A stretch of 64,000 bases of DNA from Sphingomonas sp. MA1305 (GCF_016107325.1 NZ_RCVT01000005.1:1-64000); one strand, 5' to 3'. Numbered from the stretch's first letter, positions 17,571 through 25,855 are shown. Numbers and translations are program-made. Notes: generated by a model not told the origin, from the sequence alone.

Positions 17571-18884
17571 ATGGCAGCGCAGATCGACACCCTCTCTACA
17601 GGCGACGACCATGACGGGCTTGTCCGACGCCTGATTTCCCGCTGGCGGGACGATCCGAACGCGACCTATCGGAGCTGGTTTTTGTGGGACGAGCGGTTGA
17701 AGAACTTCCGCTCGATCCGGCGCGGGATCACCCAAGTTGTCGGCGAGATCGAGCGGGGCACGTTCGGCGTCGCTTATCGGGGATCATCGCTCGAAACCGT
17801 CGTCCACTCCGTCGCCGAACAGCGGCAAATCTTCAAAGGCGCGGATCATGCCTTTTTGTGGAAGCCCAAGCTCCGCATCCCCGACATTTACGAGAGCCCG
17901 GAGAACCAGCGCGCGTTCGGCCGGCTACTCGACGCCTGTTCGTGCTGCGATACGGCCGAGGAGATCATCGGCCACATCCACGCGATCGACCGCCTGAAGA
18001 TCAAGGGGCTCGGCCCCGCCGTCGCCAACCTGCTCTACTTCCTTCACCCGACGCTGGTGCCGCCCTTCAACACCGCGATCGTTAAGGGCTACAACGCGCT
18101 GACGGGCGCCAACGTCAAGCTGGGAAGCTGGGAACACTTCCTGGCGATGCGGACCGGCATCCTCGACCTCAATGACCGCTTCCGCGACCTGCTATCGAAT
18201 GACCTGGGCGCGATCGGCGGGCTGTTGTTCGACATCGGCTCCGATCGCTATCCGGCCCCGCCGCTCGACGGGAGCGGCGCGGCGCTGGCGACGTGGGGGC
18301 AGCGGCTTGAGGCGGCGCGCGAAGAGGCGCGCACGCTCAGCAAGACAGCGCAGCGCGAGGGCGAGAACGAGCGCACCCATACCGAGATCCAGGCGTGGCT
18401 CCGCGATCTAGGACTGGCGCTCGGCTATGACGTATGGATCGCGGCGAACGATCGCAGCCGGCCCTTCAACGGATCGGCCTTGGGAGCCGGATGCCTTGAG
18501 GGCCTGCCCGACACGATCGCGACCTCGAAAGGGGCGGACTCCATCCGCTTGATTGATGTGCTTTGGCTTGAGCGGGGCGGCGATCATGTCGCGGCCGCCT
18601 TCGAGGTAGAGCACTCGACCTCGATCTATTCGGGCATCGTCAGGATGCTCGACCTGGCGCTCAGCGGCAGCGACCTTCACGCGACCGCTGGCCTGTTCCT
18701 CGTTGCGCCCGATGCGCGCGAGGAGGACGTTCGTGCGCAGTTGCAGCGTCCCGCGTTCAGCCGCGTCGCGGCCCTCGACATTTCCTACTTGCCCTATGGC
18801 GAGTTGGAGAAGAACCGCGAGGCCATCGCCCGGTTCGGGTCGGGGCTGAAAGCGATCAAGGCGGTGTCCAGCAAGCTCGCCTGA
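17571..18884 (+). CDS. Predicted nuclease with HhH-like N-terminus and PD-(D/E)XK-like C-terminus
   Basis: A 437-residue protein unrelated to metals. Around residues 135-170, LKIKGLGPAVANLLYFLHPTL looks like a helix-hairpin-helix DNA-binding unit. The C-terminal part has IDVLWLERGGDHVAAAFEVEHSTSIYSG (about 315-345), where an Asp and the FEVEHS strand resemble the D...ExE core of PD-(D/E)XK restriction-type nucleases. It is transcribed away from the copper ATPase and has no partner methyltransferase nearby. A defence or DNA-processing role is inference. Mechanism and specificity cannot be read from sequence. Confidence 0.6.
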   Translation: MAAQIDTLSTGDDHDGLVRRLISRWRDDPNATYRSWFLWDERLKNFRSIRRGITQVVGEIERGTFGVAYRGSSLETVVHSVAEQRQIFKGADHAFLWKPKLRIPDIYESPENQRAFGRLLDACSCCDTAEEIIGHIHAIDRLKIKGLGPAVANLLYFLHPTLVPPFNTAIVKGYNALTGANVKLGSWEHFLAMRTGILDLNDRFRDLLSNDLGAIGGLLFDIGSDRYPAPPLDGSGAALATWGQRLEAAREEARTLSKTAQREGENERTHTEIQAWLRDLGLALGYDVWIAANDRSRPFNGSALGAGCLEGLPDTIATSKGADSIRLIDVLWLERGGDHVAAAFEVEHSTSIYSGIVRMLDLALSGSDLHATAGLFLVAPDAREEDVRAQLQRPAFSRVAALDISYLPYGELEKNREAIARFGSGLKAIKAVSSKLA

Positions 18885-18894
18885 ACCACTCTGG

Positions 18895-18922
18895 CAAGGG
18901 TTGGGAGCGGCGCGCGCGTATC
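18895..18922 (+). promoter_or_regulatory. ECF-type promoter element before lipoprotein relic
   Basis: CAAGGG (18895-18900), 16 bases, CGTATC (18917-18922), about 36 bases before the lipoprotein start. Same sequence and spacing as the other members of this set. Confidence 0.7.
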
Positions 18923-18957
18923 ACGGTTTAGAACTCCAGACACAGGAGGGCTCAGCG

Positions 18958-19220
18958 ATGAATCGACGTCGTTTTGTGCTTTCCGGGATTGTTGGGGCTG
19001 GCTTGCTCGTGAGCGGCTGCATCAGCCGCCAGGAGATGGCCTTACGGCACCGTTCGGCGTGCGAGAGCTACGGCTTCACCCCCGGCACCCAACCCTATTC
19101 CAATGCCTGCTGCAGCTCGACATGGGCGACTATGGCTATAGTCACCACGGCCGCCGCGGCCATTGGCCGCAAGGGCGTCCCACCGCCCTCTCCCCGCCCT
19201 TGGCGCCCAATCCGCAATAA
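18958..19220 (+). pseudogene. Small lipoprotein gene with an apparent one-base frameshift
   Basis: The start codon at 18958 follows AGGAGG and encodes a lipoprotein signal ending in the lipobox VSGC. The mature part begins like small alphaproteobacterial lipoproteins of the C-x-YGF-x-PGT pattern (CESYGFTPGTQPYSN). After YSN the frame turns into low-quality coding. Reading one base earlier gives CLLQLDMGDYGYSHHG and then a stop at 19218-19220, the expected continuation. The simplest explanation is loss of one base (an aat-tgc junction collapsed to aatgc) near 19104-19109. The uncorrected frame runs to 19278 with 106 residues. A sequencing error would look the same. Confidence 0.6.
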
Positions 19221-19268
19221 AAGCGGACGGCCGAGGCAGGCGCGCCGCGAAAAGCCGCGTCGCCGCGG

Positions 19269-19296
19269 CAAGGGCTAGGGGCGGCAGGCGCGTATC
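19269..19296 (+). promoter_or_regulatory. ECF-type promoter element before DUF4396 gene
   Basis: CAAGGG (19269-19274), 16 bases, CGTATC (19291-19296), 30 bases before the start codon at 19327. Its spacer is also very similar to that of the element at 18895-18922. Confidence 0.7.
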
Positions 19297-19326
19297 CTCT
19301 AGCAGTAGAGGAGAGCCGCCGCGACC

Positions 19327-20205
19327 ATGCCTTCCCCGGTTCCCTGGCTCGATCCGCTGCTGATCGTGTGGTTCGGTCTGACCGCACTGTCCGTCGCCTA
19401 CGTCGCGTGGGATGCGTTCACCCGCAACCCCGAGTTGAAGGTGATGAAATGGGGCTGGCTGCTGGTGACGCTCTATGGCGGCCCGGTGATGGCGGCGGCC
19501 TATGTCCTATCGTGCCAGGAGCCTGCGAACGAGCGGCACGAGGACTTTGTTCGGCCGCTTTGGAAGCAGGCGTTCGGCTCCTCGATCCATTGCATGGCCG
19601 GCGACGCCACCGGCGTCATCGTGGCGGCGGCGATCACGACGGCGCTCGGCTTGCCGATGTGGCAGGACGCGATCGCCGAGTATGTGTTCGGCTTCGCGTT
19701 TGGGCTGCTGATCTTCCAGGCGCTGTTCATGCGCGACATGGCGGGGGGTTCTTACTGGGGGGCGCTGCGCATGTCCTTCATCCCCGAATGGCTGTCGATG
19801 AATTCCGTCATGGCCGGGATGATCCCGACAATGGTGGTGTTGATGAGCCGGGACATGGCGGCGATGCACGCCAGCTCGCTCCGCTTTTGGGGCGTCATGT
19901 CGCTCGCGACGCTCGTCGGCTTCGCTGTCGCCTACCCGGTCAACCTATGGCTTGTCGGTGTTCGCTCGAAGCACGGCATGGGCACGGTGCGCGCGCTCGG
20001 GCATGGCGGGCACGACATGGCGGCCGAAAAGGCCGGCGCCGCCCCCATGACTGGGATGGGACATGGGACGATGGCCGGCATGGCAGGTATGGCCGAAGGT
20101 CCAAGCGTAACGCCGGCGCAGATCGTCGCGATGGCCGTGCTGACGCTGCTCGCGCTTGGCGCCGGGATCATCGTGGCGACGATCGGAGGCCGCTGGACGA
20201 TGTGA
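19327..20205 (+). CDS. DUF4396 multi-pass membrane protein
   Basis: A 292-residue inner-membrane protein with about six hydrophobic segments (near residues 10-28, 40-60, 90-112, 115-135, 165-180, 185-205 and a last one at 270-290). It contains the conserved HCMAGDATG segment and the metal-ligand-rich EWLSMNSVMAGM stretch of DUF4396 proteins. A Met/His/Gly-rich loop (about 225-260, HGMGTVRALGHGGHDM then MGHGTMAGMAGM) precedes the last membrane span and could bind copper. Biochemical function of the family is not established. Its place in a copper cluster behind an ECF-type promoter supports a role in copper handling. Confidence 0.85.
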   Translation: MPSPVPWLDPLLIVWFGLTALSVAYVAWDAFTRNPELKVMKWGWLLVTLYGGPVMAAAYVLSCQEPANERHEDFVRPLWKQAFGSSIHCMAGDATGVIVAAAITTALGLPMWQDAIAEYVFGFAFGLLIFQALFMRDMAGGSYWGALRMSFIPEWLSMNSVMAGMIPTMVVLMSRDMAAMHASSLRFWGVMSLATLVGFAVAYPVNLWLVGVRSKHGMGTVRALGHGGHDMAAEKAGAAPMTGMGHGTMAGMAGMAEGPSVTPAQIVAMAVLTLLALGAGIIVATIGGRWTM

Positions 20206-20228
20206 CGACGCTCTTCCGGTGCGCTCGA

Positions 20229-20256
20229 CAAGGGATCGGGCGCCGCGCCGCGTATC
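20229..20256 (+). promoter_or_regulatory. ECF-type promoter element before Csp-like gene
   Basis: CAAGGG (20229-20234), 16 bases, CGTATC (20251-20256), 33 bases before the start at 20290. Confidence 0.7.
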
Positions 20257-20289
20257 TCCAAATGGGCGGGGCCAACGGAAGGAAGAACG

Positions 20290-20625
20290 ATGCACCATCA
20301 GATGAGCGCCGAGATGCAGGAGTGCATGGACGCCTGCCACCAATGCCATGTGACCTGCCTGTCGATGGCCGTGAACCATTGCTTGGAAGCAGGCGGCCGC
20401 CATGCCGAGCCGCAGCACATCAAGATGATGCTCGATTGCGCGCAGATATGCTCGGTCGCCTTAGACTTCATGGCCCGCGGCTCCGAGCATCACCGTCATA
20501 TCTGCCGCGAGTGCGCCGAGATCTGCCGTGCGTGCGCGCAGAGCTGCCAGGGGCTCGACGGCATGGAGGATTGTGTCCAAGCCTGCCTGCGTTGCGCCGA
20601 GGCATGCGAGAATATGGCGGCCTGA
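20290..20625 (+). CDS. csp: Four-helix-bundle copper storage protein, Csp-like
   Basis: A 111-residue protein packed with Cys in helical Cys-x-x-x-Cys spacing: MQECMDACHQCHVTC, HCLEAG, MLDCAQIC, ICRECAEICRACAQSC and DCVQACLRCAEAC. This is the four-helix-bundle copper-binding family (Csp), in which many Cu(I) ions bind along the inside of the bundle. There is no signal peptide, so it should be cytosolic, like Csp3. It has its own ECF-type promoter and a good ribosome site (GGAAGGAA). Storage or buffering of Cu(I) in the cytosol is the family role. Confidence 0.92.
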   Translation: MHHQMSAEMQECMDACHQCHVTCLSMAVNHCLEAGGRHAEPQHIKMMLDCAQICSVALDFMARGSEHHRHICRECAEICRACAQSCQGLDGMEDCVQACLRCAEACENMAA

Positions 20626-20675
20626 CCACCCGCTCGCGCGGGCGGTTAGCCGCCCGCGCATCGGGCGCTAGGTTG

Positions 20676-20945
20676 CTAGTGTCCCATCCGCGCGATCACG
20701 TCGAACAGCTCGCCAGTAAACTTCGTCAACAGCTCGATCGCGGCGCTCCCGAACACGACCAGGCACACGCTCAGGGCGATGAGCTTGGGGACGAAACTCA
20801 GCGTCTGTTCGCTGATCGAGGTGGCGGCCTGAATGATGCTGATAATCAGCCCGACGATCATCATCGGCACGAGCAGCACCACGCAGATCAGGCCGACCAC
20901 GACCAGCATCCTGCCCGTCTCATCGAGAAGGACGGATTGATCCAT
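20676..20945 (-). CDS. fliQ: Orphan FliQ-family export apparatus protein
   Basis: An 89-residue protein with two hydrophobic helices (about residues 13-36 and 52-76) and the family pattern DQSVLLDETGRMLVVVG, then IISIIQAATSISEQTLSFVPKL. It matches FliQ/SctS, the small core subunit of flagellar and type III export gates. No other flagellar or type III gene is nearby; it lies behind copD on the same strand, 53 bases from it. A frame extension to 21116 would run deep into copD, so ATG 20945 is used. Whether it works with a chromosomal flagellar system or has been recruited elsewhere cannot be seen. Confidence 0.8.
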   Translation of the reverse strand: MDQSVLLDETGRMLVVVGLICVVLLVPMMIVGLIISIIQAATSISEQTLSFVPKLIALSVCLVVFGSAAIELLTKFTGELFDVIARMGH

Positions 20946-20997
20946 CAGGCGCAAGCGCCTGTCGGGCCGGGGAACGCGAGGGCTCCCCGGACGCGCA

Positions 20998-21924
20998 TCA
21001 CATCGCCGACGCAGGCGGGGCGAGCGTGCCCAGCCAGGCAACGAGCCCGAGGATCGCAACGACGCAGGCCGTCTCGATTGCGAGGCTTGTCCGCAGCGCG
21101 CCGAGTGCGCGCCCATGATCCGAGGCGGCGATCGACTGCTCGAATGCCGGCGTCAGCCGGAACCGGTTGAGCGAGGCGAGACCCAGCATGGCGACGAACA
21201 GCGCCAGCTTGGCAAGCAGGAGCTGACCATAGAGCGTCGCCGCGAGCGCGGCGACGTTGCCGATCCCGACCAGCATCCACCCGTTGACCAGGCCGGTGAC
21301 AACGATCGTGCCGACCACGACCGTTCCGACCGTCCCGAACCCATGCAGCGCGCGGTGCGTCAGCCCGAGGTGCGTCGCATCGACGCGTGCGGCAGGCCGG
21401 GAGACGAGAAGGATCAATCCGAGCAGCGCGCCGACCCAGGCACCCGAGGCGATCAGGTGGAGAATATCGGCGGCAAGATGGACCCAGCCCATCGCGGCTT
21501 CGTCCATTGCCCCGTGCCCCGTCCATGCCAGCGTCCCGAGCGCGACGGCCGAGCACAGCGCAACGATGCCCAGCCAGGCGCACCGACCAGCGGCGAGCAT
21601 GGCGGCCAGCGTCGCCAGGGCGAGCATGACCATTCGGAGCTTCCAGGCCGCGCCGATCGCGGACCCCGTGAGCAGCGCGCCGACCGCTTCATGGTCGACC
21701 GGCCAAGCCGGCGTCCCCGCCATCGAGGAGGCCATCAGCACGACCGAGGCGGCCGAGAAGATGAGGCCGAGCGCCGCGCTGGCGATGAGCCACGGGCGCA
21801 AGGCGAGCGCGTCGCCGCGCTCGCCTGCCCGCAGCCCATAGAGACTGAATGCGGAGAGGCCGAACAGCGCCGCCAGCGTCAGGTAGAGCGCGAAGCGGAC
21901 GCCGATCAGCGACCAGTCTCCCAT
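20998..21924 (-). CDS. copD: Copper resistance inner-membrane protein CopD
   Basis: A 308-residue protein with about eight hydrophobic segments and the conserved features of CopD: WTGHGAM and WVHLAADILHLIASGAWVGALLG (about residues 130-170), where His residues could bind copper. CopD takes copper across the inner membrane together with the periplasmic CopC. It begins four bases after the copC stop, so they form an operon, with the orphan fliQ downstream. Confidence 0.9.
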   Translation of the reverse strand: MGDWSLIGVRFALYLTLAALFGLSAFSLYGLRAGERGDALALRPWLIASAALGLIFSAASVVLMASSMAGTPAWPVDHEAVGALLTGSAIGAAWKLRMVMLALATLAAMLAAGRCAWLGIVALCSAVALGTLAWTGHGAMDEAAMGWVHLAADILHLIASGAWVGALLGLILLVSRPAARVDATHLGLTHRALHGFGTVGTVVVGTIVVTGLVNGWMLVGIGNVAALAATLYGQLLLAKLALFVAMLGLASLNRFRLTPAFEQSIAASDHGRALGALRTSLAIETACVVAILGLVAWLGTLAPPASAM

Positions 21925-21928
21925 CGGC

Positions 21929-22297
21929 TCACTTCACCGCGAAGGCGTAGTTTCCAGCGACCTTGTGGGTGTCCGTCGAGACGACATGCCAGGCGACATT
22001 ATAGCGCCCAGGATGGAGCGGCGCCTTAGGCGTCACGATGAGGGTTTTGCCATCGGCGGCAACCGCCGCGGTGCTGGCGATCTTCATCTCCGGCATGCCG
22101 GGCATGGCGGCCATGATCAGATCAGCCTTGGAGAAGGCAGCCACGAGCTTCTCGCTGAAACGCAGCTCGAGGCGAGTGGGCTTGGCAACCGTCGCGTTGG
22201 CGGCCGGGCTGGCGGAGACCAGCTTGGGGTGGGCATAGGCCGTGCCGGCGAACGCGAGGGCGGCAGCAGCAGCAGTCAAAACGGATACGCGACGCAT
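21929..22297 (-). CDS. copC: Periplasmic copper-binding protein CopC
   Basis: A 122-residue exported protein with a signal peptide ending AYA-HP, so the mature chain begins with the conserved His1. The cupredoxin-like fold follows (HPKLVSASPAANATV, LRFSEKL, WHVVSTDTHKVAGNYAF). His1, the Asp of STDTH and its His are the Cu(II) ligands of CopC. A Met-rich loop, MAAMPGMPEM (about 62-71), could bind Cu(I). It is the first gene of copC-copD-fliQ and has an ECF-type promoter that is divergent from the sigma operon. Confidence 0.93.
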   Translation of the reverse strand: MRRVSVLTAAAAALAFAGTAYAHPKLVSASPAANATVAKPTRLELRFSEKLVAAFSKADLIMAAMPGMPEMKIASTAAVAADGKTLIVTPKAPLHPGRYNVAWHVVSTDTHKVAGNYAFAVK

Positions 22298-22333
22298 AGG
22301 GGGTGCCTTTCGAGAGGAGGGTTCCTGTCCTTC

Positions 22334-22361
22334 ATTACGCGCCCCGTTCGACCACCCCTCA
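22334..22361 (-). promoter_or_regulatory. ECF-type promoter element before copC
   Basis: Minus strand TGAGGG (22361-22356), 16 bases, CGTAAT (22339-22334), 37 bases before the copC start. It is back-to-back with the element at 22373-22400. Confidence 0.72.
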
Positions 22362-22372
22362 AAGACATTTGG

Positions 22373-22400
22373 TGAGGGATGAGAGCTGCGCTTGCGTAAT
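22373..22400 (+). promoter_or_regulatory. ECF-type promoter element before the sigma factor operon
   Basis: TGAGGG (22373-22378), 16 bases, CGTAAT (22395-22400), 19 bases before the first gene. It implies positive autoregulation of the sigma operon and divergent transcription with copC from a 120-base intergenic region. Confidence 0.72.
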
Positions 22401-22418
22401 CCATGCTAAGGGGACGGA

Positions 22419-22703
22419 GTGAACGACATGGACGACCTCGACGCAGTATTGACGAGGCTGGCGCGGGCACCGGTGCCCGCGAGCCTCGACGGAATCGAAG
22501 CCAGGGTGCTCGCGCGCATTGCTGCGCGCCCAGCGGCCCGCGCCGGCATGGGTCTAGGAGCCATGACGATCGCGGTGGCGCTCGGCATGGGCATTCTTGG
22601 CGCAGGCGTGCCGGCAAAGGAGGCCAGCGCGGCATCGACGCTGTCTCCGCTCGGGCCAGTATCGCCCCTCGCACCCTCGACCTTGCTCGTCGGCGCGCCA
22701 TGA
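22419..22703 (+). CDS. Small membrane anti-sigma-like protein (CnrY-type position)
   Basis: A 94-residue protein with a short helical cytoplasmic N-terminus (MDDLDAVLTRLARAPVPASLDGIEARVLARI) and one membrane span (about 44-64). Sequence similarity to a named family is not obvious. The role is inferred from layout: it is followed, with ATGA overlaps, by a periplasmic metal-sensor gene and an ECF sigma gene, exactly the order Y-X-H of the cnr nickel/cobalt system, where Y is the anti-sigma factor. Ala/Pro/Ser-rich C-terminal residues would be periplasmic. Confidence 0.65.
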   Translation: MNDMDDLDAVLTRLARAPVPASLDGIEARVLARIAARPAARAGMGLGAMTIAVALGMGILGAGVPAKEASAASTLSPLGPVSPLAPSTLLVGAP

Positions 22704-23140
22704 GCGGCCGCACCCGCTTGGCGCTCTGCGTCATCGCGTGCTTCATTGCCGCGATCGGCGGCGTGTTCGTCGGGCGGGCGCTTCTCCCGGCCAAGGCGCA
22801 GCCTGGGGCGGAATTGCATGACGTGCTGCATCACAAGCTGGCGTTGGACGCCAACCAGCAGGCTCGCCTTGAGGTGTTGGAACAGCGGTTTGCGGTGCAG
22901 CGCCGCGCCTTCGAGCTTGAGCTGAGGGCCGATAATGCGCGGCTGGCGGAGGCGATCGAAGCCGAGCACGGCAACGGCCCCCGCGTCGCCGCGGCGGTCG
23001 ATCGCAGCCACGCCGTCATGGGCGAGCTACAGAAGGCGACGCTCGCGCACATATTCGCCATGCGACAGCTTCTCCGGCCCAATCAGACCGGGCAGTTCGA
23101 CCAGGCGGTGGTGAAGGCGCTCACCGACGACGCGCGGTGA
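22700..23140 (+). CDS. Periplasmic heavy-metal sensor, CnrX/CzcE-like
   Basis: A 146-residue protein with an N-terminal membrane anchor (about residues 6-27) and a helical periplasmic domain containing LHDVLHHKLALDANQQARLEVLEQRF, the heavy-metal-resistance (CnrX/ZraP-like) fold. The HDVLHHKL cluster could hold metal. In CnrX the periplasmic metal sensor controls release of the sigma factor from the CnrY-type anchor. ATG 22700 overlaps the stop of the previous gene by four bases; the frame is open further upstream but that region is the anti-sigma gene. Confidence 0.8.
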   Translation: MSGRTRLALCVIACFIAAIGGVFVGRALLPAKAQPGAELHDVLHHKLALDANQQARLEVLEQRFAVQRRAFELELRADNARLAEAIEAEHGNGPRVAAAVDRSHAVMGELQKATLAHIFAMRQLLRPNQTGQFDQAVVKALTDDAR

Positions 23141-23706
23141 GTTTCGATTGGACGGCGCTTTCCGAGGGCGAGCTTGCGACGCTCAGCATCGCGGGCCGGG
23201 AGGCTGCCTTCGCTGAGATCATGCGCCGCCATCGCCAATCCGTCTTCCGGATGGTGCGGGCTTGCGTCGGCGAAGCCGACGAGGCGCTGGACCTGCTGCA
23301 AGAGACGTTCGTCGCAGCTCATCAAGCCATGCCTCGCTACGACGGCCAGCGTTCGATGCGGGCATGGCTAGCTACGATCGCGATCAACAAGTGTCGCGAT
23401 TGGGGCCGTAAACGAACGGTTCGCCGCTTCCTGTCGTTCGCGACCCCGATCGGTCCCGAGGCGGAGGCGGTGGCTGACGACCAGGTAGGAGCCGATGAGG
23501 CGACCGGCGATCGGCAAGAGCTGGACCGCGTGACACGGGCCATCGCCGGCCTTCCTGCCACGTTGAAGGAGCCCTTGGTGTTGCGAACCATCGAAGGGCT
23601 GAGTCAGGCCGAGACCGCGGCCGTTCTATCGATTAGCGAAAAGGCGGTGGAAACGCGCCTCTACCGTGCCCGCGCAAAACTGTTGGAGCAATTGGGCGGA
23701 CGCTGA
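23137..23706 (+). CDS. ECF-family RNA polymerase sigma factor
   Basis: A 189-residue sigma-70 family ECF factor. Region 2 (about residues 25-95) has the DLLQETFVAAHQAM helix and RAWLATIAINKCRDWGRK; region 4 (about 130-185) has LPATLKEPLVLRTIEGLSQAETAAVLSISEKAVETRLYRARAKL. It starts at GTG 23137, overlapping the sensor stop (GTGA). It is the last gene of an anti-sigma/sensor/sigma operon. Nine nearby copies of an element with -35 AAGGG or GAGGG and -10 CGTA, always 16 bases apart, are its likely targets, including its own operon and the copA operon whose -35 begins inside this gene. Confidence 0.92.
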   Translation: MSFDWTALSEGELATLSIAGREAAFAEIMRRHRQSVFRMVRACVGEADEALDLLQETFVAAHQAMPRYDGQRSMRAWLATIAINKCRDWGRKRTVRRFLSFATPIGPEAEAVADDQVGADEATGDRQELDRVTRAIAGLPATLKEPLVLRTIEGLSQAETAAVLSISEKAVETRLYRARAKLLEQLGGR

Positions 23707-23731
23707 GGGCTAGCCGGTCGCGCCGCGTATC
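23704..23731 (+). promoter_or_regulatory. ECF-type promoter element before copA (multicopper oxidase)
   Basis: TGAGGG (23704-23709), 16 bases, CGTATC (23726-23731). The first three bases are the stop codon of the sigma factor gene. It should drive the five-gene copAB operon starting at 23774. Confidence 0.72.
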
Positions 23732-23773
23732 AAGGCTAGAGGGACACTCCCGTTCGAGAGCCTTGAGGACTGT

Positions 23774-25855
23774 ATGAGCCGCACTATCGACCGCCGCCAG
23801 ATGCTACGCGGGGCCGCCCTGGCGGGCGGCGGGCTGGCGCTGTCAGCTTACATGCCCGCATGGGCGCAGCCCGTCTCGGGCGGCATCGTCAAGCCGCTCC
23901 CGACTGTTTCGGGAACCGACATCGCGTTGACGATCGACAGCTTCCGGCTTCCCGTCGATGGCAAATCAACGCCGGCGATCGGCGTCAACGGCACGGTTCC
24001 GGCTCCGCTCATTCGCTTGAAGGAGGGGCAGAAGGTCCGCCTGTCCGTCACCAACAACCTCGACGAGGACAGCTCGATCCACTGGCACGGGTTGCTCGTG
24101 CCCTTCCCCATGGACGGCGTGCCCGGGATCAGCTTCCCCGGCATCAAGGCGCGATCGACCTTCGTTTACGAGTTCCTGATCGTGCAGTCGGGCACCTATT
24201 GGTATCACAGCCATTCGGGCGAGCAGGAGCAGGAAGGGCTCTACGGGCCGATCGTGATCGATCCGGCAGGCGCCGACCCGATCGCGTTCGACCGAGAGCA
24301 TGTGATCGTGCTGTCCGATCATAGCCAGATGACCGGCGAGCAGATTTTCCGCAAATTGAAGCAGATGGGCGGCGCCTATTTCAATTATCAGCGGCCGACC
24401 CTAGCGGGCTTGCTCGCGGGCCGCGAAATGCCCCTGAAAGATCGCATCAAGTGGGGCAAGATGCGGATGGACCCCGCCGACATCGCCGACGTCACCGGAT
24501 CGACCTACACCTTCTTGGTGAACGGCTACGGGCCGTATGACAACTGGACGGGGCTGTTCAAAGCGGGCGAGCGGGTCCGCTTGCGGATCATCAACGCCGC
24601 AGCCCAGACCAATTTCAACGTCCGCATCCCCGACCTGCCGATGACCGTCGTGCAGGCGGACGGGCAGAATGTGCGCCCGGTCAAGGTGGACGAGTTCCAG
24701 ATCGGCGTCGCCGAGACCTTCGACGTCATCGTGACGCCCGAGGACCGGGCCTATAGCTTCGTTTCCGAAGCGATCGACCGTTCGGGCATGGGGCGTGCGA
24801 CGCTCGCACCGCGTGAAGGCATGATCGCGCCGGTGCCGCCGCTCCGCCCGCGCACGCTGCTGACCATGACCGACATGGGAATGGACATGAGCAGCATGGG
24901 CGGGATGCAGGGCATGTCCGGCATGGAGGGCATGTCCGGCATGAAGGATAAGGGTCCGGTCGCAAAGCGCGGGCTCGATCCGACTGTCATGCAGAACGCC
25001 TCGCGCAACTTGTGGAAGCTGACCGGCTGGAAGGGGCCGACCGACCACGGAACCGTGGCGGTGGGCGCTGCAATGGCGGGGATGTCCGGCATGGACCATA
25101 GCCAGATGGGCGGCGCTGCCATGCCGGGGATGGATCACAGCCAGATGGCGGCGGGCGGTGCCGGCATGGCCGGCATGGATCACGGCCAGATGAGCGGCGG
25201 CAGCATGGCCGGGATGGACCATGGCGCGATGCAAAGCGGGTCCGGCCAGGCTGGCGGCATGGCCGGGATGGACCACGGCTCAGGTAGCGGCATGAGCATG
25301 AACATGCGCGACCCGAAAAATGCGCCGCAGGTGAAGATGGGGCCCGGCGTTCAGACTATCTCCCCCTCCCCCACGGATCGCAGCGGCGACCCGCCCCAAG
25401 GGCTGGAGGACGTCGACCATCGCGTCCTCACCTACCGCGACCTCGTTGCGCTCCAGCCCAATCCCGACGTGCGCGCGCCGTCACGTCAGTTCGAGATCCA
25501 CCTGACGGGCAACATGGAACGCTACATGTGGGGCTTCGACGGGCAGAAGCTCAGCGACCCGGCCGACCCGATCCCGTTTCGCAACGGAGAGCGGGCGCGG
25601 ATCACGTTGGTGAACGACACGATGATGCCGCACCCAATCCACCTCCACGGCCACTTCTTCGAGCTGGTGACGGGCCACGGCGACCATGCGCCGCGCAAGC
25701 ACACGGTCAACGTGCCGCCCGGAGGCAAGATGACCTTCGACTTGACCGCCGATGCGCCGGGCGATTGGGCGTTCCACTGCCATAACCTCTACCACATGAC
25801 CGCGGGCATGATGCGTGTCGTGACGGTTCGACCGCTTGAAGGAGCGGCGGCATGA
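23774..25855 (+). CDS. copA: Copper resistance multicopper oxidase CopA, Met-rich
   Basis: A 693-residue periplasmic multicopper oxidase. A Tat signal (SRTIDRRQMLRGAAL) precedes three cupredoxin domains. Copper ligands are visible in SIHWHGLLVP and YWYHSHSG in domain 1 and HPIHLHGHFFE plus WAFHCHNLYHMTAGM at the C-terminus. Between about 370 and 520 lies a Met/His-rich insert with repeated GMDHSQM and GMSGM units that should bind copper. CopA oxidises Cu(I) and sequesters copper in the periplasm. It heads the operon copA-copB-cytochrome c-PepSY-DUF305 and overlaps copB by four bases. Confidence 0.95.
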   Translation: MSRTIDRRQMLRGAALAGGGLALSAYMPAWAQPVSGGIVKPLPTVSGTDIALTIDSFRLPVDGKSTPAIGVNGTVPAPLIRLKEGQKVRLSVTNNLDEDSSIHWHGLLVPFPMDGVPGISFPGIKARSTFVYEFLIVQSGTYWYHSHSGEQEQEGLYGPIVIDPAGADPIAFDREHVIVLSDHSQMTGEQIFRKLKQMGGAYFNYQRPTLAGLLAGREMPLKDRIKWGKMRMDPADIADVTGSTYTFLVNGYGPYDNWTGLFKAGERVRLRIINAAAQTNFNVRIPDLPMTVVQADGQNVRPVKVDEFQIGVAETFDVIVTPEDRAYSFVSEAIDRSGMGRATLAPREGMIAPVPPLRPRTLLTMTDMGMDMSSMGGMQGMSGMEGMSGMKDKGPVAKRGLDPTVMQNASRNLWKLTGWKGPTDHGTVAVGAAMAGMSGMDHSQMGGAAMPGMDHSQMAAGGAGMAGMDHGQMSGGSMAGMDHGAMQSGSGQAGGMAGMDHGSGSGMSMNMRDPKNAPQVKMGPGVQTISPSPTDRSGDPPQGLEDVDHRVLTYRDLVALQPNPDVRAPSRQFEIHLTGNMERYMWGFDGQKLSDPADPIPFRNGERARITLVNDTMMPHPIHLHGHFFELVTGHGDHAPRKHTVNVPPGGKMTFDLTADAPGDWAFHCHNLYHMTAGMMRVVTVRPLEGAAA

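Noticed and set aside
19368-21170. 600-codon plus-strand frame across DUF4396, Csp and copD
   Set aside because: It runs over three well-supported genes in other frames or strands and has no domain.
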